Below, piece by piece: positions 63,864 through 64,000 of a stretch of DNA of 64,000 bases (positions within the stretch are counted from its first letter, which is position 1; each line of letters begins with the position of its first letter). The translations under genes were made by a program, and so were the position numbers. The stretch covers positions 484,065-548,064 of the forward strand of contig NW_019775735.1 in the NCBI RefSeq assembly GCF_001039355.2. The letters run 5' to 3'. The DNA is from Lingula anatina. Its lineage: Eukaryota; Brachiopoda; Lingulata; Lingulida; Lingulidae. The notes under the pieces were generated by a model. It saw nothing but the letters and a program-made list of their open reading frames with translations, had not been told where the DNA came from and did not search any database.

Positions 63864-64000
63864 CGAAATTTACCGAGAATTGACCAGTAGTGTCGTGCTT
63901 GACCCTATTATTATATATACAATGTACATGTATATATTGTTAAATAGAACAATTGTGAAATAACTAAAACACAAAAGAGTATTTAAGGTAAATAAGAATG

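Larger units (their letters stand above)
59771..64000. other. DNA upstream of the Lox4-like gene
   Basis: No gene is recognised; the next Hox gene (Lox2 or Post2 expected) is not within reach. The region is AT-rich with microsatellites at 61188 and 62132, an alternating purine-pyrimidine tract at 60418-60460, and complex blocks at about 60700-60910 (with TGATTGAC, a PBC/Hox-type site), 62560-62990 and 63560-63800. Confidence 0.7.

Overview
The window is a piece of a Hox gene cluster from a bilaterian animal, most likely a lophotrochozoan (spiralian: mollusc, annelid, brachiopod, phoronid or nemertean). The DNA is eukaryotic: AT-rich, full of microsatellites, with introns of 20 kb and more, phase-matched GT-AG splice sites and TATA/CCAAT-type promoters. 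It contains no operon-like gene packing and no bacterial signals. I cannot name the species from the sequence.

Two homeobox genes lie head-to-tail on the minus strand, so transcription runs from high to low coordinates. The downstream (more anterior-class) gene has its first coding exon at 23559-22653, a 22.5-kb intron, and the first 34 residues of its homeodomain at 110-1, where the window cuts it. Its MNSYFTSSY start and [12 protein letters not shown]...[14 protein letters not shown] homeodomain fit Antennapedia (Antp) best. The upstream (more posterior-class) gene is complete: exon 1 at 59542-59050, a 20.6-kb intron, exon 2 at 38447-38077, 287 residues. Its FYPWM hexapeptide, [11 protein letters not shown] homeodomain and UbdA-like tail QQIKEIND put it in the Ubx/abd-A/Lox2/Lox4 group; Lox4 is my preferred call, Lox2 the alternative. 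The order (posterior-class gene 5' of Antp, same strand) is what an intact lophotrochozoan cluster predicts.

Layout on the + strand: 1-110 Antp exon 2 (partial); 111-22652 Antp intron; 22653-23559 Antp exon 1; 23560-23680 Antp promoter; about 23700-38076 intergenic; 38077-38447 Lox4 exon 2; 38448-59049 Lox4 intron; 59050-59542 Lox4 exon 1; 59543-59770 Lox4 promoter/5' leader; 59771-64000 upstream DNA, with no further gene seen.

The non-coding DNA holds many microsatellites, a few non-autonomous mobile elements (a 159-bp hAT-like MITE, a 268-bp near-perfect foldback palindrome, a poly(A)-only insertion with a 17-bp target duplication, a probable LINE 3' tail), and islands of GC/CpG-richer, complex sequence that stand out from the AT-rich background. 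The islands are the best candidates for cis-regulatory DNA. One intergenic island carries a CTCF-like motif and a palindromic CRE 32 bp apart. Both gene products would be nuclear, Q50-type homeodomain transcription factors with a Pbx/Exd-binding tryptophan motif, acting in regional patterning of the body axis. No tRNA, rRNA, CRISPR array or intact transposase gene was found.
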